From: Arthrinium phaeospermum
Taxonomy: Eukaryota; Ascomycota; Sordariomycetes; Amphisphaeriales; Apiosporaceae
DNA length: 64,000 nucleotides
Direction of reading: 5' to 3'
Assembly: GCA_006503535.1 (NCBI GenBank)
Contig: QYRS01000002.1
Location: 3,968,001-4,032,000 of the forward strand
Part shown: one piece after another, positions 1-9,554 of the stretch
Position numbering within the stretch: the first letter of the stretch is position 1
Layout: each line of letters opens with the position of its first letter
Translations under genes and position numbers: made by a program
Notes under the pieces: generated by a model
Database searches by the model: none
What the model was told of the DNA's origin: nothing
Seen by the model: the letters and a program-made list of their open reading frames with translations, nothing else

Positions 1-438
1 TACGCCTGGTCGTCGGACTCGGTGCTGCGGGGCGCGCGCTGGCCGCCCGTCGTGTTCGCGGGGACGGTGCTCGTCGGGCTCAACTCGAGCCTGGCCGCGT
101 GGGACCTTATACCGGCGGGGTGGAAGTGGGCTTGCTACGTGCTGGGGCTGATGGGCGGGGGCGTCTCGGGGCTGCTGTTTGCGTGGGCGCACGAGATTTG
201 CGGCGGGGACAATGAGGAGAGGGCGCTCGTGGTGGCGGCTATGAACGAGATGTCCTTCGTCGTCCAGGCTTGGCTGCCTTTGGTTGTTTGGCAGCAGGTC
301 GAGGCGCCGCGGTATCGCAAGGGGTTCGTTACGAGTGTGTTTCTCAATGTGGGCGAGATCGGCATGGCGCTGCTGATTCGGTTTCTGCATCGGCGCGAGC
401 TGGCGCAGAGGGCGCGGAGAGGTTCGGTTGAGGCTTAG
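1..438 (+). CDS. MFS transporter, C-terminal part (allantoate/pantothenate permease type)
   Basis: The reading frame is open from the first base of the window to a TAG at 436-438, so this is the 3' end of a gene starting outside it. The roughly 145 visible residues contain hydrophobic segments and the stretch NEMSFVVQAWLPLVVWQQ, followed by a basic tail (HRRELAQRARR). This resembles the last membrane helices and cytosolic tail of Dal5/Liz1/Fen2-type anion:cation symporters of the major facilitator superfamily. These plasma-membrane carriers take up allantoate, pantothenate, biotin or related organic anions. The substrate cannot be deduced from this fragment. The flavin monooxygenase downstream is in the same orientation, about 800 bp away, but no functional link is evident. 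Confidence 0.75.
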   Translation, partial: YAWSSDSVLRGARWPPVVFAGTVLVGLNSSLAAWDLIPAGWKWACYVLGLMGGGVSGLLFAWAHEICGGDNEERALVVAAMNEMSFVVQAWLPLVVWQQVEAPRYRKGFVTSVFLNVGEIGMALLIRFLHRRELAQRARRGSVEA

Positions 439-1234
439 ACCGGGTCTTAGATGATCATCCAGCATCAACCTATGTCGATGGCATGGCACATTTCTAGTAG
501 ATAATAGCAGTGGGACGATGGGCTTTTCTCACGATAAACATAAGTTCACATGAGGCATAAATCTCCCAGAATCTTGTCAATTGGTAGTCCCACAAAGGTC
601 TAAAGAGACCCATCTCCCCCTGTACACGTGACCCAGACTGCATTGGGTTTTCCTCATCGGTCTTGATCTGTGAGAAGTTCTTCAAAATGCTTCATGAATC
701 TCATAGACCAACGTACGTTGAAAGCACCAAGACTCGCACACTGCAAGGAACGACTGCCCCGAATCAGAAGAAGGCGTGGGGGGGCTGGGAGGAAGCACGC
801 CATCAAGAGTGCATATTGCTTCATAGCTCTCCTAGGTGTGAACGCGCGGGGGATCGGAACTGAGGGGCTCCCCCGGCCGCGGCGGGCTGATAAAGCAAGA
901 AAAGACATCGTGCAGACAGAAGCAGCATGGGTGATGGCGAATACTGATGCAATATGCCGCGCCGCGGTTGTACAAAGGCGGGGGACACGGTATCAACTCG
1001 TACGAAAGGACCTGTTATCTCATCTTTTGGTTTCCATTGTTGACTCGCTCTGCGTGACAGATAAGTCAAAATAGTAAAATGCCGCTACTTTATAATATGC
1101 ATTGACTTTGCTTCAGCATTTCCTTCGACTAGCTTTGATTAAAGTTGAACGTTCTTTTAGTCCTGTTTACTTGATATCAGCTCCGGTAGACTTCACTGCC
1201 ATTAGGGATATCACCACACACTGTCTTCATCGGT
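439..1234. other. Intergenic region, transporter to monooxygenase
   Basis: About 0.8 kb without a supportable gene; the short ORFs lack family resemblance. A 12-bp sequence with 5-bp inverted arms, TAGACCGGGTCT, lies at 436-447, overlapping the transporter stop codon. It recurs exactly at 3026-3037, beyond the next gene. Confidence 0.5.
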
Positions 1235-2863
1235 ATGGGGTCCGTTACGCAAGAGGCCCAGCTACTGCGGGATGTCCAAAGCGTCGCCGTGATAGGCGCC
1301 GGGATCTCCGGGGTTGCCTCGGCCGCCCATCTTCTCCGGTACGGGCTCGACGTGACCGTGTTTGAGCGATCAAGCATAGCAGGCGGCGTCTGGCACTATG
1401 ACCCCCGGACGGCCCAGGAGCCCCCGTATCCCAACGAACACCCGCCGGCCCCTTCAGAAGTCGATCCCAGCGGTTCTCTGGGGGAAACCGACACACATGC
1501 GAAAGTCAGTTTCGATGAGGCTTCCATCGTCCACGCACCACCTGGACCTTGCTATGCCGGCCTGCGCAACAATGTGCCCACCTCGCTCATGAGGAGTACG
1601 CTACTGGACTGGCCAGCGGGGAGTGAAGACTTTGTCAGCCAGGACCACCTGGAAAGATACATACAGCGACTGGCAGAGCACACTGGATCGCAGGAAAAGA
1701 CTCTATACGACACCAGCGTGGAATCCGTCCACAAAACCCCCGGCGCCCAGCAATGGACCCTACACAGCCGCACCCTTGTCCGGCTCGAAACGGGCGAAAC
1801 CGATTTCCAGTTCGTCGACCGGACGTGGCAGTTCGATGCCGTGGTGGTCGCCAGCGGCCACTACCACGAACCCCGGGTCCCGGACATCCCGGGCCTGCAG
1901 GACCTGAAGCAGCGCTTCCCGGACCGGGTGATGCATTCCAAGCGGTACCGCACCCCGGACACCTTCCGGGACCAGAACGTCTTCATCATCGGCGCCGGCG
2001 TGTCGTCGCTGGACATTGCCCGCGAGAGCGAGGCCACGGCCAAACACATCTACCAGAGCTCGCGCGGCGGCAAGTTCGACCTCCCCCCTTCCTTACTACC
2101 CGCGAGCGCGCAACGAGTCGCGGGCATCCACAGCTTCGTCGCGCACGAGGGAATCGGCTCCGGCGCGGCAACGTTACCGGACGACTCCCCCATCCCCTTC
2201 GAGGTGGTCCTCGACGACGGCACGCGCCTCCGCGACGTCGACCGCGTCGTGCTGGGGACGGGCTACATCTCCTCGTACCCCTTCCTGGGCCCCCGGCTGC
2301 AAGCCCCCGATATACCCCTCGAGCAAGCCGGCGACGCGACCGTCATCACGGCCGACGGCGGCGTGACGCACAACCTGCACCGGGACCTCTTCTACATGCC
2401 CGACCCGAGCCTGGCGTTCGTCGGGGTGCCGTACCACATCTCGACCTTCTCGCTGTTCGACTTCCAGGCCGAGGTCGTGGCGCGCGTCTTCTCGGCGCGG
2501 GCCGCGCTGCCGACCGAGGCGGGGATGCGAAGGGGGTACGAGCGGCGCCGGGCCAAGATGTACGTGGAGAACAGCAGCAAGGAGTTCCACAGCTTGTGGG
2601 GGCGGGAGACGGAGTACATTGACGAGCTGCTCGGGTGGGTCAATCGGGACGCGGCGCTGTTGGGATACGAGGCGATGAAGGGGGTGGATGATCGGTGGCG
2701 GAGGAAGCGGGCCGAGTTTGCGGAGAAGATGAAGGAGATTCGGAGGTGGCCGCCGGTTGCGGCGGATGGGGAGGATGTTGGTGACGGGGGTTTGGATGAG
2801 GAGGGCTTGGCGGTGAAGCCGGCCGAGGTTGTGAGGGCCAGTATTGGGCTGGCAAGCGCATAA
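1235..2863 (+). CDS. Flavin-containing monooxygenase
   Basis: Single-exon gene of 542 aa. A Rossmann FAD-binding motif lies near residues 18-27 (VAVIGAGISG). An FMO-type segment follows (VVVASGHYHEPRVP), then a second dinucleotide motif near residue 250 (VFIIGAGVSS) for NADPH. The late VVLGTGY matches the (L/V)xTGY motif of class B flavoprotein monooxygenases. Such enzymes use NADPH and O2 to oxygenate soft nucleophiles (N, S) or do Baeyer-Villiger chemistry; the substrate here is unknown. There is no signal peptide, so a cytosolic enzyme is inferred. The ATG at 1235 is the first in frame and places the FAD motif at the expected distance from the N-terminus. The 3' end converges on the SGNH esterase gene, 230 bp away. 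Confidence 0.9.
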   Translation: MGSVTQEAQLLRDVQSVAVIGAGISGVASAAHLLRYGLDVTVFERSSIAGGVWHYDPRTAQEPPYPNEHPPAPSEVDPSGSLGETDTHAKVSFDEASIVHAPPGPCYAGLRNNVPTSLMRSTLLDWPAGSEDFVSQDHLERYIQRLAEHTGSQEKTLYDTSVESVHKTPGAQQWTLHSRTLVRLETGETDFQFVDRTWQFDAVVVASGHYHEPRVPDIPGLQDLKQRFPDRVMHSKRYRTPDTFRDQNVFIIGAGVSSLDIARESEATAKHIYQSSRGGKFDLPPSLLPASAQRVAGIHSFVAHEGIGSGAATLPDDSPIPFEVVLDDGTRLRDVDRVVLGTGYISSYPFLGPRLQAPDIPLEQAGDATVITADGGVTHNLHRDLFYMPDPSLAFVGVPYHISTFSLFDFQAEVVARVFSARAALPTEAGMRRGYERRRAKMYVENSSKEFHSLWGRETEYIDELLGWVNRDAALLGYEAMKGVDDRWRRKRAEFAEKMKEIRRWPPVAADGEDVGDGGLDEEGLAVKPAEVVRASIGLASA

Positions 2864-3093
2864 TCCTCATCTTCTATTATATTTTAGGCTCAACACATAT
2901 CTCCATTACACTTCGGGCGGGAATACGATTGACGGAAATCACTAACACCATTGCTGTTGGAGTCGAATCGAATTATATATATATGTACCAAGACCTGTTC
3001 GCAAATACCAATGGACAGTGTAGCCTAGACCGGGTCTGGAAGAAGCTCCGGCTATGAACTTGCTGCCTCATAATATTAAGTAATCGGCTGCTA

Positions 3094-4364
3094 CTACAAC
3101 AGGAAAAACAAAGCAGTCCCCATCACTCCCGCCGTAATAATGAAAGTGTGGAACTCGTACGACATCGAGGAGCCCGCCTTCACCGGGGGAGTGCCGCCCT
3201 TGGTCGAGTTCTGCTTCTGGCCGCCGGCGGCGCCGCCCTTTTGACCGCCGTTGGGCTTGTTGCCGGTGGCAGGCTGCGTCGCGTTCTTGGCCGGCTGGCC
3301 CTTCTGGCCGCCCTTCTGGCCTCCATTGCCGGGGTTCTTGGAACCGGAGCCGGAGCCGCCCGTCGCGGGCTGGGTGGCGTTCTTGGCCCCGCCCTGCTGG
3401 CCGCCCTTCTTGCCGCCATTGTTCTTGTTGCCCCCTCCGGATCCAGTAGCGGGCGTCGTCGAGTTCTTAGCCGCGCCTTGCTGGCCACCCTTGTTGGAAG
3501 AGCCGGAAGTGGCGGCGGCGACGGGGGCCGTCAGGAAGCCCTTGGTCTGAGCCTCCTGGATGCCCTTGAGCCAGACGGCGGCCATCTTGGCATAGCCGGC
3601 GTCGTTGGGGTGGCGCGAGTCGTTGAGGTCGGCCGTGGTGGGGCCCTCGGGCGCGCGCATGTCGACGAGGACGAACTTGGCCTTCTTGGCCGCCATGTCG
3701 GCCGCCAGCGTCTGGTACTGCGCGTTGACGCCCAGCCGGCACTTGTCCTGGGCGGCGTCCTTGTTGGCGAGGACGGTGGCCAAGACGACGGTGGCGCCCG
3801 GGCTGCTGGCGTAGATGTCGTCGATCATGGCGGCCACCTGCTTGCCGGCGTCGGGCACCTCGCCGCCCTTGTTGCAGTTGTTGGTGCCGGCGTCCAGCAG
3901 GACCAGGTTGGGCTTGAACTTGGGGGCCGCCGTCTTGACCGACTTGGCGATCTGGGCGATGACGAACCCGGACGTGGCTTCGACTTGGTTGTTGGTGAAG
4001 TCCTTGCCGTTCTGCTTGGAGCCCACCATCTCCGCCGTCATCCCCTGCGCCTTCAGCAGGTCCAGCAGGTCCTTGCGGTAGCTGTCGCCCATCGTCGAGC
4101 CGACGCCGAAGGTGACCGAGGCGCCGACCGGCATGATGCGCAGGGGCACGGCATCGGCGCGCTTGTAGGTGATGCGGCTGAAGTCGAGGTAGTGCGACTC
4201 GGAATCGGAAGTGGAATCAGCGGACGCAACCAGTGCTGCAGCGAAGATGTCGTCTGTTAGTCATCATCCCATGGCATACACACACGCACACACATCTATG
4301 GTGTAAGTGCTATTGTGGGGAGAGACTTACCGTGTGCTGCAATAAGAAGAGAACCCAGCAACAT
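3094..4364 (-). CDS. Secreted SGNH/CE3-type esterase with repeat-rich, GPI-type tail
   Basis: Two exons (4364..4331 and 4235..3094) give about 391 aa; the donor is GTAAGT, with a CTAAC branch site just before the acceptor. The N-terminus (MLLGSLLIAAHALVASA) reads as a signal peptide. SGNH blocks are present: VGASVTFGVGS (block I, GAS instead of GDS), LDAGTNNC (block III) and DSRHPNDAGY (block V, Asp/His). This matches carbohydrate esterase family 3, which deacetylates xylan. After the catalytic domain comes a low-complexity Gly/Lys/Asn/Gln region with three related AKNxTxPATG units. A Ser-rich segment and hydrophobic C-terminus (ITAGVMGTALFFLL) suggest a GPI signal. An alternative in-frame acceptor would add six residues but spoil the signal peptide. 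Confidence 0.87.
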
Positions 4365-7017
4365 GATGTTGAAAATAGTGGAAACCACCACAAAAAGTAT
4401 TACAAAAAACGGGTAGGAAGAGAAAGTTAACAAGATGCCAAGAGGATTGACAAGCAGATCCGTCAGCAAACAGCAGGCGCAGCCGAGCTATATACAAAGC
4501 CAAGAAGCGCCTCTGCAAGTCGGGAGACTCGACTCTGGGCTTTCTGTCGTCGGGGCGGCCAGTCTCGCGCGAGAAACCCGGACCCCTGCGCAGATCAGGC
4601 AAACTAGTACCCTTGCCGTTTCATCGGTCCACCGGTTTGCATGCACGCAACCCCCGGCGCCCCAGCGACCTCCGACGATTTCTGTGTCAATTCCTGAGCT
4701 GAAGAGGCTTAATTGCTAAAATTGCTTTCGTGGTCCGGCCCTGCCTTGGCATGATGGTCTGATTAGGACGCCGAGGAGCCCGGCTACTCGACAAAAGCTT
4801 GTCGGACCCTCGACCAGGTAATATTCTGAAGTGCATACCGCAGTACCTAATTAGAAACACTTGGGCGAATGCACACCTATAGGACGCATGTTCTATATGA
4901 TTCGCCCGGAATGGCAAGTTTTGGCGGCGATCATCTTGGCATATGGTCAAATTAGGCGACGAACGCAAACATTTCAACCGGCCCATTCTCGTGTCAACCG
5001 GGCCATCAAACGCAGGAAATATGAGATGGCACGATTTCTTTTGAAACATTATCCTTGGCGTTTCAATACTATGCAGCGACATCTTGGTTGCCCAGACGGG
5101 TTGCTGGGTAAGTGGGTAGGTTCATTATTGGCGCGAATAGCAACGATATCTACCCTTTGTACGGAGTATCAGCAAGTCGACTGCGGCTAGTCGATACTGC
5201 TAATGAGGTGTATCGCTTCATTGTTTCTTCAAGAGGCTTTCGTCGACGACCGGCCTCCCCTGACCGCCGACCCCTATCCGCCCATAGCTGAGTCATGACA
5301 TTGCTGCCGCGGTGGTCCTATTGTGCCCACAGTGACTTTGCATCCCGCCGTATGATTGGGTTGAAACTTCTCATCTCAAGCCCTGCGGTTCGGTAAAAGG
5401 TCTCCGCTAGGGTTGCCTCGTAGATGGGGAATGGAGCAACCGTGCAGTGCCCCCGTCACAGCCCGGCCTGTCCTTAAGCAGAGGCCGAGGCCGAGTGACC
5501 GTCGTAGTTTCACGACTCGGTGCATCTCGTAATCTCATCCTCAACGCATGGACTGGCAAAGAGATTGTTCTAATAATACAGGAAGCTGGTAGCCGCAGCG
5601 CAGTATTATAATACCGGCAATTATTGGGCCACCTGGCTTGGGTTTTGGGTATTTCCGTAAATGCAGTTGATAGAATGCATCTTGCCTCGCCACCAAGTTC
5701 AACCCCGGCCACAAGACGATGTAAGAACTCTACTTTGGTTCTGATACCAAAGTACTTCACACGTCCTACTACGCTTCCGCTGTTGACTTTCAGTATCGCT
5801 ATTTTCTTCATGATTCTTTCAGGCACCTAGTTATTATATGAAAATACTCGATATGCGATATTTGGCCTCTTCGGTAAGGTTAGAGCATAGTCTCCGTCCT
5901 AGGATCAGTGAGCTCAACTGAGAATGTTGTAGTCATGGCTCGTTGTCTTCAAACTAGTAACCAGCCTTGTTAGAAGCCAAGTCAGAGTTTTAGGTGCATC
6001 AACGGTACAACAATGTCCAAGGTGTCTATAATACTACGGGAGTATGCGTTGACCCAAGGGACGGCAGATCACGTGCTGAGCTTCTGCCATTCGCCGGCCA
6101 GGACAGTGGCTCTCTATAATTAGCTACCGTGATAAATGGCGCTCCGCACGCAGTGCAGAACAAGTGCCGGTAACATTGACAGCCTTAACATATTTGACCT
6201 CGGATACCCAGGAACACACCGCTTCGATATAGCGCCTTTTGAAGCCAAGTCAAGCTCGAGATTGGCTGTGCTTGTTCGAACCCGGCAACCACCCCCTTGG
6301 AACCGACCCCCATGACCTCATCAACTTTGGCGCTAAAAGGAGCCATGGAATCTCTCCGGTGTTGCACAGCATATTTCTATTGGCTCAGCTGAAATGGGAT
6401 TGCAACGGACCCGACTCCCCAAGACAGGATACGACGAACCACAGTCCGAAGAAATGATGTTAGTAGGCGGGGTAGTCAGGCGTCATCCTTCGCCAATCAG
6501 AATGCCTCAGATATACAGGGAAAGTCCGCAACATCTCGGCTGCCTGCGGGTTCCGTTTAGTTCTTTTGGGACATGTCAGCATAAGACTTTGCTTAGCGTA
6601 ATGAACTATCACATACGACGAGTTGAGCCTGACCACCTTCTTACTTCCCAGGGACAGACCTCTCTGACGGTTCACTCAACTGTACCCCAGCTCGATAGTA
6701 CGGACCTTCCGGATTTCCGCTCTAATGCAACCCGCCCTCACGTAACCTGACTCCGGCTTGGCGTATAAGGGACCCGGGATGAAGCTGATGACCGCTGCTG
6801 CTGCCACGAAGCCAGGGATGCGCCATGGCCCAGAATGGAAGGTAGTCCAGGGCAAGCCGACAACAGGTACGTCTTAGTCAGCCCGACTCCCGGGACCCCT
6901 TAGAACGGACAGAGCAGGTTAATATAAAAGCAATTTGCATCTGCCTCGAAAGCGAGCCGAGAAGATGGGGTAGATGCAGCAAAGGCAGTTTATCCGTCCT
7001 ATGAGCAACTCTTCCGA
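4365..7017. other. Intergenic region, 2.65 kb
   Basis: No gene is supported. ORFs of 60-140 codons exist on both strands but none shows a family motif or plausible exon chain. The right part (about 6900-7017) is the promoter and leader of the tannase gene. No transposon termini or long repeats were recognised by eye. Confidence 0.5.
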
Positions 7018-8694
7018 ATGGCTCTCATCTCTTTACCCATATTATGGGCCGTCTCGATCTTGGTTCTGCGGCATGCGTCTGCTGCCAGATCGCAACCGAG
7101 CGGCCGTCAACAGCTTGGCGTCTGTGAAGCATCGGCTTTCACTGACGCGTTGCCCCAGGGGGCCTCGGTCGAACTGGCCTATCCGGTTCCGAGTGGAGGC
7201 TCGTTTGGGGAAGGCCCTTCCAATTTGGGATATCCACTCAATGCGACCAATCTACCTGAGCTGTGTGCCCTCATCATACGGGTGTCCTCAGGCACCTCGA
7301 CCTACAGGTTCGGCATGTATCTCCCCACAACGAACAATTGGAACTCGCGGTTCTTGGCGACGGGAAACGGCGGCTTCCTGGGGGGTATCGACTGGGTCGA
7401 CATGGCCCCCGGTCCCCACTACGGCTTTGCCACGCTGTCGACCGACACCGGCCACAACTCGGCGTCGGACCAAAGCTGGGCCTATGAGAATGCAGAGGCG
7501 CAGAAGGACTGGGGTTACCGCGCCATGCACGGCTCGGTCGAGCTGGGAAAGCGTCTTACTGCGGCCTACTACGGCCGAGACATTGCCTACTCGTACTACT
7601 CTGGCTGCTCGACGGGAGGCAGACAGGGCCTAAAAGAGATCCAGATCAGCCCCGAGAGCTTCAACGGGGTCCTGGTGGGAGCGCCGGCCTGGCCCACCAC
7701 GGGCCTCATGAGCTGGCTGACGGCCTTGGGCACTTGGAACCTCCCCGCCAGCGACCCCAAGGCCTTCACCACCACCAGCCAGTACCAGTTGCTCGCCTCC
7801 ACCGTCATGTCCCAATGCGACAAGGCCGACGGTCTGGCGGACAACATAGTCAGTAACCCCGAAGCCTGCAAACCGGACCTCAGCGCGGTGCAGTGCGGCC
7901 AGCGCGGCGTCGACGCCCGCAACTGCCTCACGCAACAACAAATCCAGACTGCCCAGAAGGTCTGGGACGACTACCACACGTCCCGGGGCGACCTCATCTA
8001 CCACGGCCTCGAGCTCAGCGGCGAGAACCAGTGGGACGTCTACACGCTGTACGGCAACCCGGCCAACTTCGACACCCAGTGGGAAAGGTACTGGCTGTAC
8101 AGCGACAAGTCCTGGACCTGGCGGCAGTACAGCGAGAACGTCTTCTACGACTCGGTCCGGGCGAACCCGGGCAACGCCACCGCCGACGCCTTCGACATCA
8201 GCGCGTTCCGGCGCGCGGGCGGGAAGCTGATCCTCTACCAGGGGCTGGCTGACGGGTTGATCTCGGCGCGCTCTTCGCTGCATTACTATAACGAGACGGT
8301 CAAGGCCGTGGGGGGAGAGGGTAGCGTGGACGATTTCTTCCGCTTCTTCCGCGTCCCCGGGATGCAGCACTGCCTCGGCACGCCGGCCGCGGTAAAGGCG
8401 CCCTGGTACATTGCCTCGTGGGGCCAGGCGGCCAAGCTGCCGGGCACCGTGGCCGGCGGCTATTCCGTGCCCGGGTTCCGGGATCCGGAGCACGACGCTT
8501 TGCTGGCGCTGATGCGGTGGACGGAGAATGGGACGGCGGTCGACTCGATCATCGCGACGGTCTGGGACGATGTTTCGGGGGGCGATCAGGAGCTCACGGT
8601 TTACCGGCAGCGGCCTGTTTGTCCTTACCCGAAGAAGGCGACGTACGACGGGGAGGGGGATCCGGACTTGGCTTCGAGCTGGGCTTGTGCATGA
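7018..8694 (+). CDS. Tannase/feruloyl esterase family, secreted
   Basis: Intronless gene of 558 aa. A signal peptide is evident (MALISLPILWAVSILVLRHASA). The family's CS-D-HC catalytic motif is complete: Cys197-Ser198 in GCSTGGRQG, Asp412 in YQGLADGLIS, and His451-Cys452 in VPGMQHC. The two cysteines are adjacent to the catalytic Ser and His, as in known tannases and feruloyl esterases, where they form a disulfide. Family members hydrolyse galloyl or feruloyl esters of tannins and plant cell-wall polysaccharides outside the cell. Length is typical (520-580 aa). Tannase cannot be separated from feruloyl esterase by sequence reading alone. The ATG at 7018 directly precedes the signal peptide. 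Confidence 0.92.
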   Translation: MALISLPILWAVSILVLRHASAARSQPSGRQQLGVCEASAFTDALPQGASVELAYPVPSGGSFGEGPSNLGYPLNATNLPELCALIIRVSSGTSTYRFGMYLPTTNNWNSRFLATGNGGFLGGIDWVDMAPGPHYGFATLSTDTGHNSASDQSWAYENAEAQKDWGYRAMHGSVELGKRLTAAYYGRDIAYSYYSGCSTGGRQGLKEIQISPESFNGVLVGAPAWPTTGLMSWLTALGTWNLPASDPKAFTTTSQYQLLASTVMSQCDKADGLADNIVSNPEACKPDLSAVQCGQRGVDARNCLTQQQIQTAQKVWDDYHTSRGDLIYHGLELSGENQWDVYTLYGNPANFDTQWERYWLYSDKSWTWRQYSENVFYDSVRANPGNATADAFDISAFRRAGGKLILYQGLADGLISARSSLHYYNETVKAVGGEGSVDDFFRFFRVPGMQHCLGTPAAVKAPWYIASWGQAAKLPGTVAGGYSVPGFRDPEHDALLALMRWTENGTAVDSIIATVWDDVSGGDQELTVYRQRPVCPYPKKATYDGEGDPDLASSWACA

Positions 8695-9554
8695 TGATTG
8701 CTTTGATGAAGAGTCATCGTGGCACAGTGCAAGGGGGTCTGAACGGTCACGTCGAGTAGGGTTGGCACTAGCCACTAGCTTCTATTGGTTGAACCTTTCC
8801 CAGCCTCTATTTTTAGTGTCGCGTTTATTAACTGATTTCTAGCTACTGAGAATGAGAGATTCAGGAGCTATCGTTATTGAGCTAGAGTTAGACACAAAGA
8901 GAGCACAGTGGCTGTTCTTTCTACTGCTCCAACTGCACATGTGCTATCGCTCCTCTTTGTGAATCCAGGTGCTTAGTTGCCTAGGAAGGATTCCATAAGG
9001 TGGGGGTAAAGTAATGCTTCCCATATCGTGATTCTGTTTGCGAATGCTGCATGATGATGATAGCCTTTATGCCAGGCGTTTGTGACTCAGACTGTTTTGT
9101 ACTGCCGTTATATGAGAAGCACGCCCGATAGGGGCCTATTCCCCACACTACCCCTGGTTCTGCCTAGAGGCTGACCAATGAGAAGATACGGGGAGCAGCC
9201 ACCTCTTGGCGACCCACAAATTATAGGTTGCACGGCGTCTCTCGAGCCTTGTGTCGGGAAACCGTATCCAACTACCTGCCTGTCTGCCTGCTGCTGCCTT
9301 GTGTATTAAATCCATGTGCTTCTCTGCGGCTTACTTACACAACAAGGCTGCCTTGATATGCCTCAGGCAAGGTTGCATCTGCCGTTGGGTATATCTAGAC
9401 ATCTTGCATCGCACATCTTTCCAATTCATCTTCTCTCATCATCTCATCCCGAGCTTCTCTAGATCATTTGCTTGGCACAATAATTCACTTTTCTGCTTTC
9501 TCCAACAAGTTGATAGAAACCGTTTGAGTCAACGACCCAAACCCTATACCCAAC
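8695..9554. other. Intergenic region, promoter of the AAA+ ATPase gene
   Basis: No ORF has recognisable homology. The last 150 bp before the ATG at 9555 are rich in CT stretches (around 9410-9500), typical of fungal 5' leaders, and end in a good initiation context (CCCAACATGGCT). Confidence 0.5.

Noticed and set aside
3148..4260. 370-codon plus-strand ORF
   Set aside because: Exact antisense of the SGNH esterase; Arg/Gly/Ala/Leu-rich shadow typical of GC-rich coding DNA, without motifs.
7630..8775. 381-codon minus-strand ORF
   Set aside because: Shadow of the tannase gene; the sense strand has a full catalytic motif set.
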